Shown piece by piece: positions 10,657 to 18,736 of a stretch of 35,814 nucleotides of DNA; the first letter of the stretch is position 1, and each line of letters opens with the position of its first letter. Both the position numbers and the translations under genes were made by a program. The DNA comes from a virus. Location of the stretch: the IMG/VR virus record IMGVR_UViG_3300045999_003867, positions 1 through 35,814 of that record; one strand, given 5' to 3'. The notes under the pieces are model-generated. The model searched no databases, was not told the origin of the DNA, and was given only the letters and a program-made list of their open reading frames with translations.

Positions 10657-12375
10657 ATGGAAACTGAATCAAAGGTAGTATCGCGTAAACGCTGCCCCAA
10701 GTGTGCAGCACAAGGTAATGACACATCAGGTAATAACCTAGCCGTATATGATGACGGCCACAGTTATTGCTATGCTTGTGAATATTATATCAGAGGAAAC
10801 AAGATGGAAGTACCAATCGTTGAAGACACACCAACATACACATCAGAAAAGTTCCGTACTGGTGAGATCCAGGCTCTACCACACCGACGAATTAACGAAA
10901 AAACTGTTAGACAATATGGATACCAGACAACAAGTACTGGAGCCGAGGTCGAGTCTTTCTACCGTGCGGATGGCACACTACAGGCTCAACACATCCGATA
11001 CGATGGCAAGAAGTTTGCATGGATCGGAGACACCTCAAGCCTCCAGTTCTATGGTCAACAACTCTTTCCTAGTGGTGGCAAGAGGCTTCTCATTACCGAG
11101 GGAGCTATTGACTGTCTCACTATGGCCCAACTCTTTGACAACAAATACCCAGTTGTCTCCATCCCAAATGGAGTTAACTCAGCTGTAAAGTGTGTCAAGG
11201 ATAACTATGAGTATGTATCATCATTTGAAACCATCGTACTTTGCTTCGATATGGATGATCCAGGACAAAAGGCTGCCCGTGACGTGGCAGAAGTATTGCC
11301 ACCTGGAAAGGTCAAGATCATGTCCCTGCCACGCAAGGATCCGAATGAAATGCTGGTACATGCCGAGTCTGCTCAACTACTGCAAGCATACTGGAATGCA
11401 AAGACTTTCTCACCCGATTCAATCCTACATGTCTCACAGATTGTATGTGAGAATGAAAACTCTAGTGTTCAAGTCTATGAGTATCCTTGGGACTCCTTGA
11501 CTACATTCATGATTGGTCAAGACTCTGGCAGACTTAATCTTTGGACATCAGCAACGGGTCACGGCAAGTCCACTATCATCAGAGAGCTTGTTGTTGATCA
11601 TCTCAATCATGGTCGTGCTGTCGGTGCTGTGTTCCTTGAGGAATCTCCAGAACAAACGGTAGACGATCTTATCTCACTTAGTATTGGCAAACCAGTTCGC
11701 AAGATTATGTCTCAACGTCAACTTAACGAACTACGCAAGTCTAACAACAAAACTACTGTTGACATGGTAGAAGATAATCTTACAGAAGAAGAATATGCAA
11801 AAGCTAAAGCAGAAATTTCCAGCAAGCCTCTGTATCTTTATGATCACATTGGCAACGCTAACATTTCTAATATCATTAATCGTCTTGAGTATATGGCTGT
11901 TGGTCTTGATTGTAAAGTCATCTTTCTTGACCACATTACTTTGCTTGGTAATATGCTCTTATCTAGTGGTACTGATTATGGAAACGATGAAAGACTAGTG
12001 CTTGACTCTGTTATGAAGAAACTACGCGAATTAGTAGAGCGTACAGGAGTTACACTACATGTCATTGCACATATCAAGAAGACAGATAAGAATGTTGATG
12101 AAGGTGATCGAATTAATCTCAATGACCTTCGTGGCTCAGGTTCTCTTGCTCAGATCTCTGATAATGTCTTTGCATTAGAGCGTAATGCACAACATCCAGA
12201 CCCAGCAACCGCTAATACAACCAATATCCGTGTTCTCAAGAACCGTAAGGGTGGTCGTAGAGGTATTGCTACGGCACTGTTCTACAATGACCAAACAGCC
12301 AAGCTTATGGATGTACCATTCGTAGTAACCCCTGAAGGAGAGGTTTTGTATCGTTATGATGAACTTAGTGTTTGA
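10657..12375 (+). CDS. T7 gp4-like DNA primase-helicase
   Basis: The protein is 572 residues (T7 gp4 566). It unwinds the fork 5'-3' and lays primers for lagging-strand synthesis. N-terminal zinc ribbon: Cys13, Cys16, Cys38, Cys41 (CPKC...CYAC). TOPRIM primase core: EGAID (Glu148, Asp152) and CFDMDDPGQ (Asp198, Asp200), then PRKDPNEML. RecA-like helicase: Walker A ATGHGKST (Lys304), Walker B VIFLDHITLL (Asp425), the AHIKKTDK histidine block and DLRGSGSLAQISD with an Arg-finger-like region LERNAQ. The start ATG 10657 follows TAGGAGTAAT. It overlaps the polymerase gene by 20 bases. Confidence 0.98.
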   Translation: METESKVVSRKRCPKCAAQGNDTSGNNLAVYDDGHSYCYACEYYIRGNKMEVPIVEDTPTYTSEKFRTGEIQALPHRRINEKTVRQYGYQTTSTGAEVESFYRADGTLQAQHIRYDGKKFAWIGDTSSLQFYGQQLFPSGGKRLLITEGAIDCLTMAQLFDNKYPVVSIPNGVNSAVKCVKDNYEYVSSFETIVLCFDMDDPGQKAARDVAEVLPPGKVKIMSLPRKDPNEMLVHAESAQLLQAYWNAKTFSPDSILHVSQIVCENENSSVQVYEYPWDSLTTFMIGQDSGRLNLWTSATGHGKSTIIRELVVDHLNHGRAVGAVFLEESPEQTVDDLISLSIGKPVRKIMSQRQLNELRKSNNKTTVDMVEDNLTEEEYAKAKAEISSKPLYLYDHIGNANISNIINRLEYMAVGLDCKVIFLDHITLLGNMLLSSGTDYGNDERLVLDSVMKKLRELVERTGVTLHVIAHIKKTDKNVDEGDRINLNDLRGSGSLAQISDNVFALERNAQHPDPATANTTNIRVLKNRKGGRRGIATALFYNDQTAKLMDVPFVVTPEGEVLYRYDELSV

Positions 12376-14077
12376 TATTGAAGCAAATGGCCTTAATGAA
12401 GTAATTGCTGGTAAGAAAGATACATATTTACCAGAAGCTACAAAGATTTGGTGTATGTCCGTTATGGATATTGATTCTAGGGAAATCTTTTTATTTGAAC
12501 AAGACAATATGGCTGATGGTGTAGAAATGCTAAGACAAGCAAATCTAATCATTGGTCATAATATCTTTGCATTCGATATCCCACTTATTGAACGCTTGTA
12601 TGGCCCACTCAATAAGAAACCATGGGATCAAGTAATTGATACTCTAATTCTTTCTCGACTTATCTATGGAGATAATCCACCAACTAAAGATCAATCCCAT
12701 TCACTAATGGCTTGGGGTGAGCATCTAGGTGAAGCTAAGATAGATTATCAAGGTGGATGGGATCAATATACTGCTGAAATGGGTAAATATTGTTTGCAAG
12801 ATTCTATCGTAACTGCAGAAATCTGGACACATTTTAGTAATCAAAATTACTTAAATCTTTATAATCGTGCTGCAAGAATGGAACACGTTGTTGCTGATAT
12901 GATTAAACGACAGGTTGAAGCTGGTTTTGGTTTTGATCTTAATAGAGCCGAACAACTAGAAATGGAATTGTTAATTGAAAAATCACAAATTGAAGACACC
13001 ATGCGCCGAATCTTCCCAGACAAAGTCATTGTTAGACATTCTGAGAAAACAGGCAAACGACTCAAAGATAAAGTCGAAGTATTCAATCCAGGTTCTAGAC
13101 AACAAATTGCCGAAAGACTTAAGGAAAAGTACAACTGGGAAGCACCAACCACCGATAAAGGAAACCCCAAGGTGGACCATGAAGTTCTATCTAACCTAGA
13201 ATATCCAGAAGCTAAAACACTATGTGAATACTTTGATCTCATTAAACTTATGGGTCAAGTATCTGATTGGGTTGGTCGGGCTAAGAAAAGCAGAGATAAT
13301 CGTATTCATGCCTACATAAATACACTTGGTGCTGTTACTGGTCGTATGTCTAGTAAAGAACCAAATATTCAACAAGTCCATTCAGATCCTAGAGCTCGTG
13401 CTCTGTTTATTCCACGAGAAGGATGGACCTTAGTTGGTTCAGATCTCAAAGGTTTAGAGCTAAGAATGCTTGCTCATTATCTCTATCCTTACGATAATGG
13501 AGCCTATGCTAAAGAAGTTTGTGAAGGAGATATCCATACTCACAATCAAAAGGCTATGGAATTAGATTCTAGAAACACCGCTAAGACTGCAATTTATTGT
13601 TTCTTGTACGGCGGTGGTGATGAAAAGTTTGGTAAAACTATTGGTTGTTCTGTTCATAAGGCAAAACAAACAAAGAATAAACTGCTTAGTAATATTCCTG
13701 GACTTAAGAAACTAATTGAGAATTGTAGATTCGATACCCTAGACAAGGGTTATGTTAAGCCATTCAACTGGCGTCCTGTCTTTGTTCGCAAAGAACACGC
13801 TGCATTGAATACTTTACTACAGTCTTCAGGTGCTCATATTGCTAAAGCTTGGGCTTGCGTAGCAGACCAAAGACTACGCCTTGAAATTGGTGAAGATAGA
13901 TTTAACTGGGTTGCGTCTGTTCATGACGAATTGCAAATTGAATGTCATCCAGATGTAGCTCATAAAATTGGTAAAATCCTCTGCGATTCAGCAACCACTG
14001 CAGGAGAACTCTTAAAGTGTAATTGCTTAATTGAAGCAGAATACAAAGTAGGTTCTAACTGGTCGGAGACACACTAA
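12356..14077 (+). CDS. Family A DNA polymerase with 3'-5' exonuclease (T7 gp5-like)
   Basis: The protein is 573 residues; T7 gp5 has 704. Exonuclease blocks: LVFDIEANG at the N-terminus, IIGHNIFAFDIPL, and YCLQDSIVTAE. Polymerase blocks: motif A SDLKGLELRMLAHY with Asp363, motif B AKTAIYCFLYGGGDEKFG, motif C SVHDELQIE with His523, Asp524 and Glu525. The protein ends with His, as T7 gp5 does. Most of the length difference lies between PDKVIVRHSEKTGKRL and VEVFNPGSR, where T7 has its 76-residue thioredoxin-binding insert, which seems to be absent here. Two ATGs (12356, 12359) lie inside the primase-helicase gene. Confidence 0.98.
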   Translation: MMNLVFDIEANGLNEVIAGKKDTYLPEATKIWCMSVMDIDSREIFLFEQDNMADGVEMLRQANLIIGHNIFAFDIPLIERLYGPLNKKPWDQVIDTLILSRLIYGDNPPTKDQSHSLMAWGEHLGEAKIDYQGGWDQYTAEMGKYCLQDSIVTAEIWTHFSNQNYLNLYNRAARMEHVVADMIKRQVEAGFGFDLNRAEQLEMELLIEKSQIEDTMRRIFPDKVIVRHSEKTGKRLKDKVEVFNPGSRQQIAERLKEKYNWEAPTTDKGNPKVDHEVLSNLEYPEAKTLCEYFDLIKLMGQVSDWVGRAKKSRDNRIHAYINTLGAVTGRMSSKEPNIQQVHSDPRARALFIPREGWTLVGSDLKGLELRMLAHYLYPYDNGAYAKEVCEGDIHTHNQKAMELDSRNTAKTAIYCFLYGGGDEKFGKTIGCSVHKAKQTKNKLLSNIPGLKKLIENCRFDTLDKGYVKPFNWRPVFVRKEHAALNTLLQSSGAHIAKAWACVADQRLRLEIGEDRFNWVASVHDELQIECHPDVAHKIGKILCDSATTAGELLKCNCLIEAEYKVGSNWSETH

Positions 14078-14298
14078 TGCCTAGAGACTATGAAGACGAA
14101 TATAAAAAGTTTCAATCATCTACAAAATCTAAAAAAGACCGTGCTCATCGTAACAAAGTAAGGCGTAAAGCACTTCGTGATGGTCGAGTAAAGAAAGGTG
14201 ATGGAAAAGATATTGACCACATTGATGGAAACCCACGAAACAACTCAAAGAAAAATCTTCGTGTTGTAAGTAAATCAACAAACCGAGCAAAACGATGA
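14077..14298 (+). CDS. Small HNH-type nuclease domain protein
   Basis: The protein is 73 residues; its ATG is fused to the polymerase TAA. A basic N-terminal half (KKDRAHRNKVRRKALRDG) leads into GDGKDIDHIDGNPRNN (Asp47-His48), then KKNLRVVSKSTNRAK with Asn60 and Asn69, the HNH betabeta-alpha-metal pattern without zinc knuckles. It is a recurrent stand-alone phage HNH protein. Roles proposed for relatives include DNA packaging or homing. Next to the polymerase gene it could nick DNA during replication or be a homing remnant; the sequence does not decide. Confidence 0.82.
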   Translation: MPRDYEDEYKKFQSSTKSKKDRAHRNKVRRKALRDGRVKKGDGKDIDHIDGNPRNNSKKNLRVVSKSTNRAKR

Positions 14299-14384
14299 AA
14301 GACATTTTATTGTGGATGGCACTTGGGTTTTTGTTATTTACTTTTTATCAAATGTTAAAAATAGTATGGGGCGATGATGAGTGA
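14295..14384 (+). CDS. 29-residue single-pass membrane peptide
   Basis: ATG 14295 overlaps the HNH stop (ATGA). The product MKDILLWMALGFLLFTFYQML... is one hydrophobic segment followed by KIVWGDDE. Size and form are those of tiny phage membrane peptides, some of which are holin-like or accessory. No further assignment is possible. It overlaps the next gene by 11 bases. Confidence 0.5.
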   Translation: MKDILLWMALGFLLFTFYQMLKIVWGDDE

Positions 14385-14532
14385 TCCAGTATACTTTATG
14401 CGTCAAGTAAACGAGTTTATAGCCAACAACCCAGAACATCCTATTGTAATTAAATACAATCGCGGAGATATTGGATTGGGTTATATTATTCGACATTGGC
14501 AGGAGATTCATAATGAGAATTATTCAGATTAG
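14374..14532 (+). CDS. 52-residue hypothetical protein
   Basis: Two adjacent ATGs (14374, 14377) follow ATGGGGCG. The product MSDPVYFMRQVNEFIANNPEHPIVIKYNRGDIGLGYIIR... is a plausible small folded protein. No family is recognised. It overlaps the kinase gene by 20 bases and its coding DNA GCAGGAGATTC is the kinase ribosome-binding site. Confidence 0.5.
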   Translation: MMSDPVYFMRQVNEFIANNPEHPIVIKYNRGDIGLGYIIRHWQEIHNENYSD

Positions 14533-15163
14533 TGGTAAGGGTCGGGTAGGTAAAACTACCCTAGCCCATTTAATTGCCAAGTATTCTTTAGATCTTGGTT
14601 ACAATCCTATTATTCTTCCTTTTGCTGCAGCTATTAAAAAGATGGCAGAAGAACAAGGAATTACAAAAGAATCAGATTCTTCTAAGTATCGGGAATTTTG
14701 TCAAGAACTTGGAGCATCTAAGCGAGCAGAAAACTCTGAGTATTGGATTATCAAAACCTTTGAAACATTGCAAGAGTATATGTTAAAGGAAATTGATAAC
14801 AAACAAAATGTTAGATCAGATTTTGAATATGTTATTATTCAAGATGACGTTCGTTATATGAATGAATTAGCATTTGGTCGTGACCTTGCAGCTACACAAA
14901 TCTTTGTTTCAGAAGATGATCGAAATCTTCCTGAGCACAATGCTGAGTGGCGAAACCACGAAAGCGAAGACCTTGCTAACAATTATGAAAAATCTTTTAC
15001 AAAAACTTTAGCAAACAACTATGAAGATTTATTTGACATTGTTGTATTTAATGGTGAATCAACAAAGGAACTTGAAAGTTTTGTAAAAAGTAATATTAAA
15101 GATTGGTTAGACATTGGGTACATTGAATTAGAAGAAATTGGAGACTTTGATGAAACCAACTGA
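14513..15163 (+). CDS. P-loop deoxynucleoside monophosphate kinase-like protein
   Basis: The protein is 216 residues from ATG 14513 (AGGAGATTCATA upstream); a longer frame to 14471 lacks a good start. Walker A is SGKGRVGKTT at residues 7-16. The segment VIIQDDVRYMNE is typical of phage dNMP kinases, which convert dTMP, dGMP and 5-substituted dCMP to diphosphates. The rest is helical with an acidic C-terminus. Position between polymerase and exonuclease/reductase genes fits a role in dNTP supply. Substrate range cannot be read from the sequence, and other P-loop kinases remain possible. Confidence 0.78.
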   Translation: MRIIQISGKGRVGKTTLAHLIAKYSLDLGYNPIILPFAAAIKKMAEEQGITKESDSSKYREFCQELGASKRAENSEYWIIKTFETLQEYMLKEIDNKQNVRSDFEYVIIQDDVRYMNELAFGRDLAATQIFVSEDDRNLPEHNAEWRNHESEDLANNYEKSFTKTLANNYEDLFDIVVFNGESTKELESFVKSNIKDWLDIGYIELEEIGDFDETN

Positions 15164-15953
15164 AGCAATTCTTGATGGTGACATCATTGCTTATCGTGCA
15201 GCCTTTTGGGCAGACTCTGAAGGCATCGAAGATCTTCCAAGTCGTATTAATTTAGATATTAAAAACTGGACGCCAGAAGGCGTTGATACAGTTTATATTG
15301 CTATGTCTTGTCCAAGAACACATAACTTTCGTAGGGTGTTCTGGCCTGCTTATAAACAACACCGTGATGATTTCAAATCACCTGAATCTATGGGAGTTGC
15401 TTTAGAATGTATTTACGATATACCAAATACCACAGTACGTTGTGTCAATCACCTAGAAGCCGACGATCTTATTGGAATGCTGGTGTCAGAAGGCAGAGCA
15501 ATAGGGGTAACGGTGGACAAGGATCTTCGTCAGATTCCGGGATGGCATTGGAATCCAGACAAGGAATCCGAGCCAGTCCAGGTATCTGGCGAAGAGGCCG
15601 ATAAGTATTTCTATCAACAATGGATGACTGGAGATACTACAGATAATATCTGGGGTCTTTGGAAAGTTGGACCAGCTAAAGCTAAAAAACTTCTTGATAA
15701 TACTCCAAAAGAAGAATGGGATAATATTATTATGGATATGTATCAAAACGAGGATTGGGCTAAACGTCCTGAAAACAAACGCCCATTAGAAATGTATCGT
15801 AAAGATTTTGCCCTGTCTCAAGCTAGATGTGTTCGTATCTTAAGAGCAGGAGATTACAATAAAGAAACGTCTGAAATTACCCTATGGGGTCCAAATAACC
15901 TTGCAGTTAGAAACATTTTAGACTTAGAGAAGGGAGTCATAAGAGATGAGTAA
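15150..15953 (+). CDS. 5'-3' exonuclease (T7 gp6-like, FEN/PIN fold)
   Basis: The protein is 267 residues from ATG 15150 with TTGGAG seven bases upstream. It would remove RNA primers and degrade host DNA 5'-3'. Acidic metal ligands occur in family order: ILDGDIIAY (Asp9, Asp11), LEADDLIG (Glu103, Asp105, Asp106), VDKDLRQIPG (Asp123, Asp125) and TGDTTDNI (Asp162, Asp165), followed by a helix-3-turn-helix GLWKVGPAKAKKLL. T7 gp6 is about 300 residues. It overlaps the kinase gene by 14 bases and the reductase gene by 8. Confidence 0.92.
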   Translation: MKPTEAILDGDIIAYRAAFWADSEGIEDLPSRINLDIKNWTPEGVDTVYIAMSCPRTHNFRRVFWPAYKQHRDDFKSPESMGVALECIYDIPNTTVRCVNHLEADDLIGMLVSEGRAIGVTVDKDLRQIPGWHWNPDKESEPVQVSGEEADKYFYQQWMTGDTTDNIWGLWKVGPAKAKKLLDNTPKEEWDNIIMDMYQNEDWAKRPENKRPLEMYRKDFALSQARCVRILRAGDYNKETSEITLWGPNNLAVRNILDLEKGVIRDE

Positions 15954-17862
15954 GTTATTACAAGAGTTTACCGCCATTGATAAGTATTGTCGATGGATTC
16001 CAGAAAAGAATAGAAGAGAGTCTTGGAACGAAGCTGTTAATAGATATTTTGATTATCTAACTAAACGACTAAACCTTAAAGAAATTTTACCAGATGAAGA
16101 TTGGCTAGAGTTTCATAAGGCTAAGGATATGATGAAAGATCTTCAAGTATTTGGTTCTATGCGTGCTTTAATGACCGCAGGACCAGCTCTTGATAAGGAT
16201 GATGTAGCGGCTTATAATTGCTGTTATGTTGCTATTAAAACCCCGCAAGATCTTGCAAATATTCTGTATACTTTAGCCTGTGGTACTGGTGTTGGGTTCT
16301 CTGTAGAAAAAGAGAATATTAATCAACTACCTGTTATTGCAGAAACAATTACTAAAGTAGATGAGTCAATTGTTGTAGAAGATTCCAGAGAAGGTTGGGC
16401 TGATGCCTATAAGCAATTTATTGACGAACTATTCAATGGTAAGCATTTTAACATTGATGTAAGTAAAATAAGACCAAGTGGGGCTCGACTTAAGACTTTT
16501 GGTGGACGGGCTTCTGGTCCAGAGCCATATGTAAAGTTGATTAAGTTTACTGCTAAGGTATTCCATAATGCCAAGGGTCGTAAACTTAAGTCAATTGAGG
16601 TTCACGATCTTGTCTGTCAGATTGCCGAATCAATCATTTCAGGTGGGGTTCGACGCTCTGCCTTGATTTCATTGTCAGATCTTTCAGATAATGAAATGGC
16701 TCATGCAAAGTCTGGACCTTGGTGGGAAACTAATGGTCGTAGATCACTTGCTAATAATTCAGCTGTCTATGAAACAAAGCCAGACATGGGAATGTTCCTT
16801 CATGAATGGTCATCCTTGTACAACAGTCGATCTGGTGAACGAGGTATTTGTAATCGTGAAGCTATGCGTGCTTTAGCAGAACGAGCTGGTCGAGATAAGA
16901 ACCATGCATTTGGAACTAATCCATGTTCTGAAATTATTCTTCGACCAAATCAATTCTGTAACCTCTCTACTATTGCTGTTCGTCCTGATGATCAAGGACC
17001 ACAGCTTATTGATAAGATTAGATATGCAACCATTCTTGGTACTCTTCAGTCGGCTCTTACTGATTTCAAATACTTTGAGTCTAGAGGACAAGGAGAATTT
17101 AAAAAGAATTGCGAAGAGGAGCGACTACTTGGAGTATCTATGACTGGTATCTTTGACAACAACCTAACAAATGGTGGTCATGGTCCTCAAGAACTTCAAA
17201 AGTTGCTAGAAGCTTTGCACTTTGTTGCTCATGCTACAAATAAGAAATGGGCTAAGCTTTTGAATATTGCAGAAAGTAAGTCTATTACTTGTATTAAACC
17301 TGAAGGTACAACTAGCTGCGTAGCTGGAACTGCATCTGGATTGCATCCAAGATTTAGTAAGTTCTATATTAGACGTAGCCAGATGCCTGTAACATCCCCA
17401 ATGACAAAGTTCTTAAAGGATGCTGGTGTACCTTGGCAACCATTCTTCTATAATCCAGAAAATATGGTTGTCTTTGAATTTCCTGTTAAGGCTGACTTTG
17501 GTGTAACCGAAGATCAAATTAATTCAGTTGGTCATCTTAATCTATGGTTGTCATATCAACTATGGTATTGTGACCATAAACCAAGTGTTACTGTAAACTA
17601 TACAGATAAGGATTTCTTAGCAATTGGTAGTTGGCTTTGGACTTATTGGAATTATGTATCTGGTGTGTCTTTCTTGCCAAAGGATGACAACACATATGAA
17701 CATACGCCATTTGAAGCCATTACAGAAGAAAAGTATAATGAACTAAATGCTAAGATGCCAGAAACTATTAACTGGAGTCTTCTTTCTGAATACGAAAAAG
17801 AAGATACAACTAAAACATCCCATGCAATGGTATGTACTGCTGATGGATGTGAATTAACTTAA
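15946..17862 (+). CDS. nrdJ: Adenosylcobalamin-dependent (class II) ribonucleotide reductase, monomeric type
   Basis: The protein is 638 residues (Lactobacillus enzyme 739). It converts ribonucleoside triphosphates to dNTPs using coenzyme B12, so it works with or without oxygen but needs cobalamin in the host. Active site: FGTNPCSEIIL, residues 322-332, with Asn325, thiyl Cys327 and Glu329. The redox cysteines are NCCYV (Cys92/93) and QFCNLS (Cys338). SGGVRRSALISLSD, SGERGICNREA and the phosphate-binding KPEGTTSCVAG are all present. The C-terminal relay cysteines are CTADGCELT (Cys630, Cys635). No second subunit is needed. The start ATG 15946 lies inside the exonuclease gene. Confidence 0.95.
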   Translation: MSKLLQEFTAIDKYCRWIPEKNRRESWNEAVNRYFDYLTKRLNLKEILPDEDWLEFHKAKDMMKDLQVFGSMRALMTAGPALDKDDVAAYNCCYVAIKTPQDLANILYTLACGTGVGFSVEKENINQLPVIAETITKVDESIVVEDSREGWADAYKQFIDELFNGKHFNIDVSKIRPSGARLKTFGGRASGPEPYVKLIKFTAKVFHNAKGRKLKSIEVHDLVCQIAESIISGGVRRSALISLSDLSDNEMAHAKSGPWWETNGRRSLANNSAVYETKPDMGMFLHEWSSLYNSRSGERGICNREAMRALAERAGRDKNHAFGTNPCSEIILRPNQFCNLSTIAVRPDDQGPQLIDKIRYATILGTLQSALTDFKYFESRGQGEFKKNCEEERLLGVSMTGIFDNNLTNGGHGPQELQKLLEALHFVAHATNKKWAKLLNIAESKSITCIKPEGTTSCVAGTASGLHPRFSKFYIRRSQMPVTSPMTKFLKDAGVPWQPFFYNPENMVVFEFPVKADFGVTEDQINSVGHLNLWLSYQLWYCDHKPSVTVNYTDKDFLAIGSWLWTYWNYVSGVSFLPKDDNTYEHTPFEAITEEKYNELNAKMPETINWSLLSEYEKEDTTKTSHAMVCTADGCELT

Positions 17863-17871
17863 GGAGTTATT

Positions 17872-18099
17872 ATGCCAACAATGTTTATTGAATCCGAGTA
17901 TGATATGGATCAGGCGTTAGCCGAGACAATAAAATTAGTCAAGCTAAAAGATGCCACCTTAGATATCGGCTTTAACAACATGACAATGGTGAATATCTTC
18001 CTTGATAATTTGAATTCTAGTCTTGTAGAAAACAAGGTAGATCCAAGTGACAAGAAATTCCATCTTAATATAATGGTAAAAAATAATGAACAAGCTTGA
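17872..18099 (+). CDS. 75-residue hypothetical protein
   Basis: ATG 17872 follows TAAGGAGTTATT, nine bases after the reductase stop. The product (MPTMFIESEYDMDQALAETIKLVKL..., ending FHLNIMVKNNEQA) is mixed alpha/beta and slightly acidic. No family is recognised. The stop overlaps the next start by 14 bases. Confidence 0.6.
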   Translation: MPTMFIESEYDMDQALAETIKLVKLKDATLDIGFNNMTMVNIFLDNLNSSLVENKVDPSDKKFHLNIMVKNNEQA

Positions 18100-18292
18100 A
18101 ATACTTTTAAAACAGTGGAAGGAGGGCAGGGTTCTGAATAAGGACCTTGCCCTTTGCCTTAGTTATATTAATGCTTTAAATACGGAAAAGGTAAGACATG
18201 AAACACGAGTTTCACATTCCGAAGGAACTGATACTACACCTAGAGAAAATGATTCAGCTGAACCCAAACGATCTAAAGTTAAAAGACTATGA
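18086..18292 (+). CDS. 68-residue hypothetical protein, long out-of-frame overlap with next gene
   Basis: ATG 18086 lies inside the preceding gene. The first 36 residues (LEILLKQWKEGRVLNKDLALCLSYINAL) form a credible helical domain. The last third (Ser/Thr/Glu/Lys-rich, ending SKVKRL) is read from DNA that also encodes the 18198 gene. If the overlap is real, 95 bases are translated in two frames. Confidence 0.45.
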   Translation: MNKLEILLKQWKEGRVLNKDLALCLSYINALNTEKVRHETRVSHSEGTDTTPRENDSAEPKRSKVKRL

Positions 18293-18368
18293 TCGCGGAT
18301 TTAAAGCTGGTCAACTAGAAGTAATTGCTAAATTGCGTTCAATGTATGAACTACAGGAAAGGAGGTAA
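18198..18368 (+). CDS. 56-residue helical hypothetical protein
   Basis: ATG 18198 follows AAAAGGTAAGAC, a good site. The product MKHEFHIPKELILHLEKMIQL..., ending VIAKLRSMYELQERR, is mostly helical. Its last codons (GAA AGG AGG TAA) provide the very strong ribosome-binding site AGGAGGT of the next gene. No family is recognised. Confidence 0.5.
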   Translation: MKHEFHIPKELILHLEKMIQLNPNDLKLKDYDRGFKAGQLEVIAKLRSMYELQERR

Positions 18369-18370
18369 CT

Positions 18371-18727
18371 ATGGGCGGTAGAGGTGGAGGTAGTCAACTC
18401 TCAAAACAACAAATTGATGCTCAAATGCGTCAACAAGAAGAAATGTTTAATCGTCAGATGAGTCTTCAACAACAATACCAAAGAGAAGCCGAAGAAAGGT
18501 TACGTCTTGAAAGAGATCGTGAACGTCAATTAGAATATCTTCGTAGAACTGAAGCTGCACAAGCTAAGGAACAACAAAGAATTACCGAAGAACGACAAGA
18601 AGCTGCAACATTCCGCGAAATGACTGGGCAGTTAAAAGAAGAAACTAGTGACTTTGGTGGTGGGTTTAATTTAGATATGCCTACTATTGAAAGACCTGGT
18701 TATGAACAAGAAGATAGACCACTATAA
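18371..18727 (+). CDS. 118-residue Gln/Glu/Arg-rich coiled-coil protein upstream of portal
   Basis: ATG 18371 follows GAAAGGAGGTAACT, the strongest ribosome-binding site in the window. After a Gly-rich start (MGGRGGG) residues about 10-95 form a continuous charged helix rich in Gln, Arg and Glu (QMRQQEEMFNRQMSLQQQYQ..., RLRLERDRERQLEYL). The end is acidic and Gly/Pro-containing. The strong site and position immediately before the portal gene suggest an abundant virion or head-assembly protein (inference). Proteins of this kind precede the portal gene in several T7-like phages. Confidence 0.65.
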   Translation: MGGRGGGSQLSKQQIDAQMRQQEEMFNRQMSLQQQYQREAEERLRLERDRERQLEYLRRTEAAQAKEQQRITEERQEAATFREMTGQLKEETSDFGGGFNLDMPTIERPGYEQEDRPL

Positions 18728-18736
18728 GGAGAGACA

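Noticed and set aside
14077-14298. Homing endonuclease inside an intron or intein of the DNA polymerase gene
   Set aside because: The polymerase reading frame is complete with all motifs, and the HNH gene lies after its stop codon, so no intervening sequence is involved.
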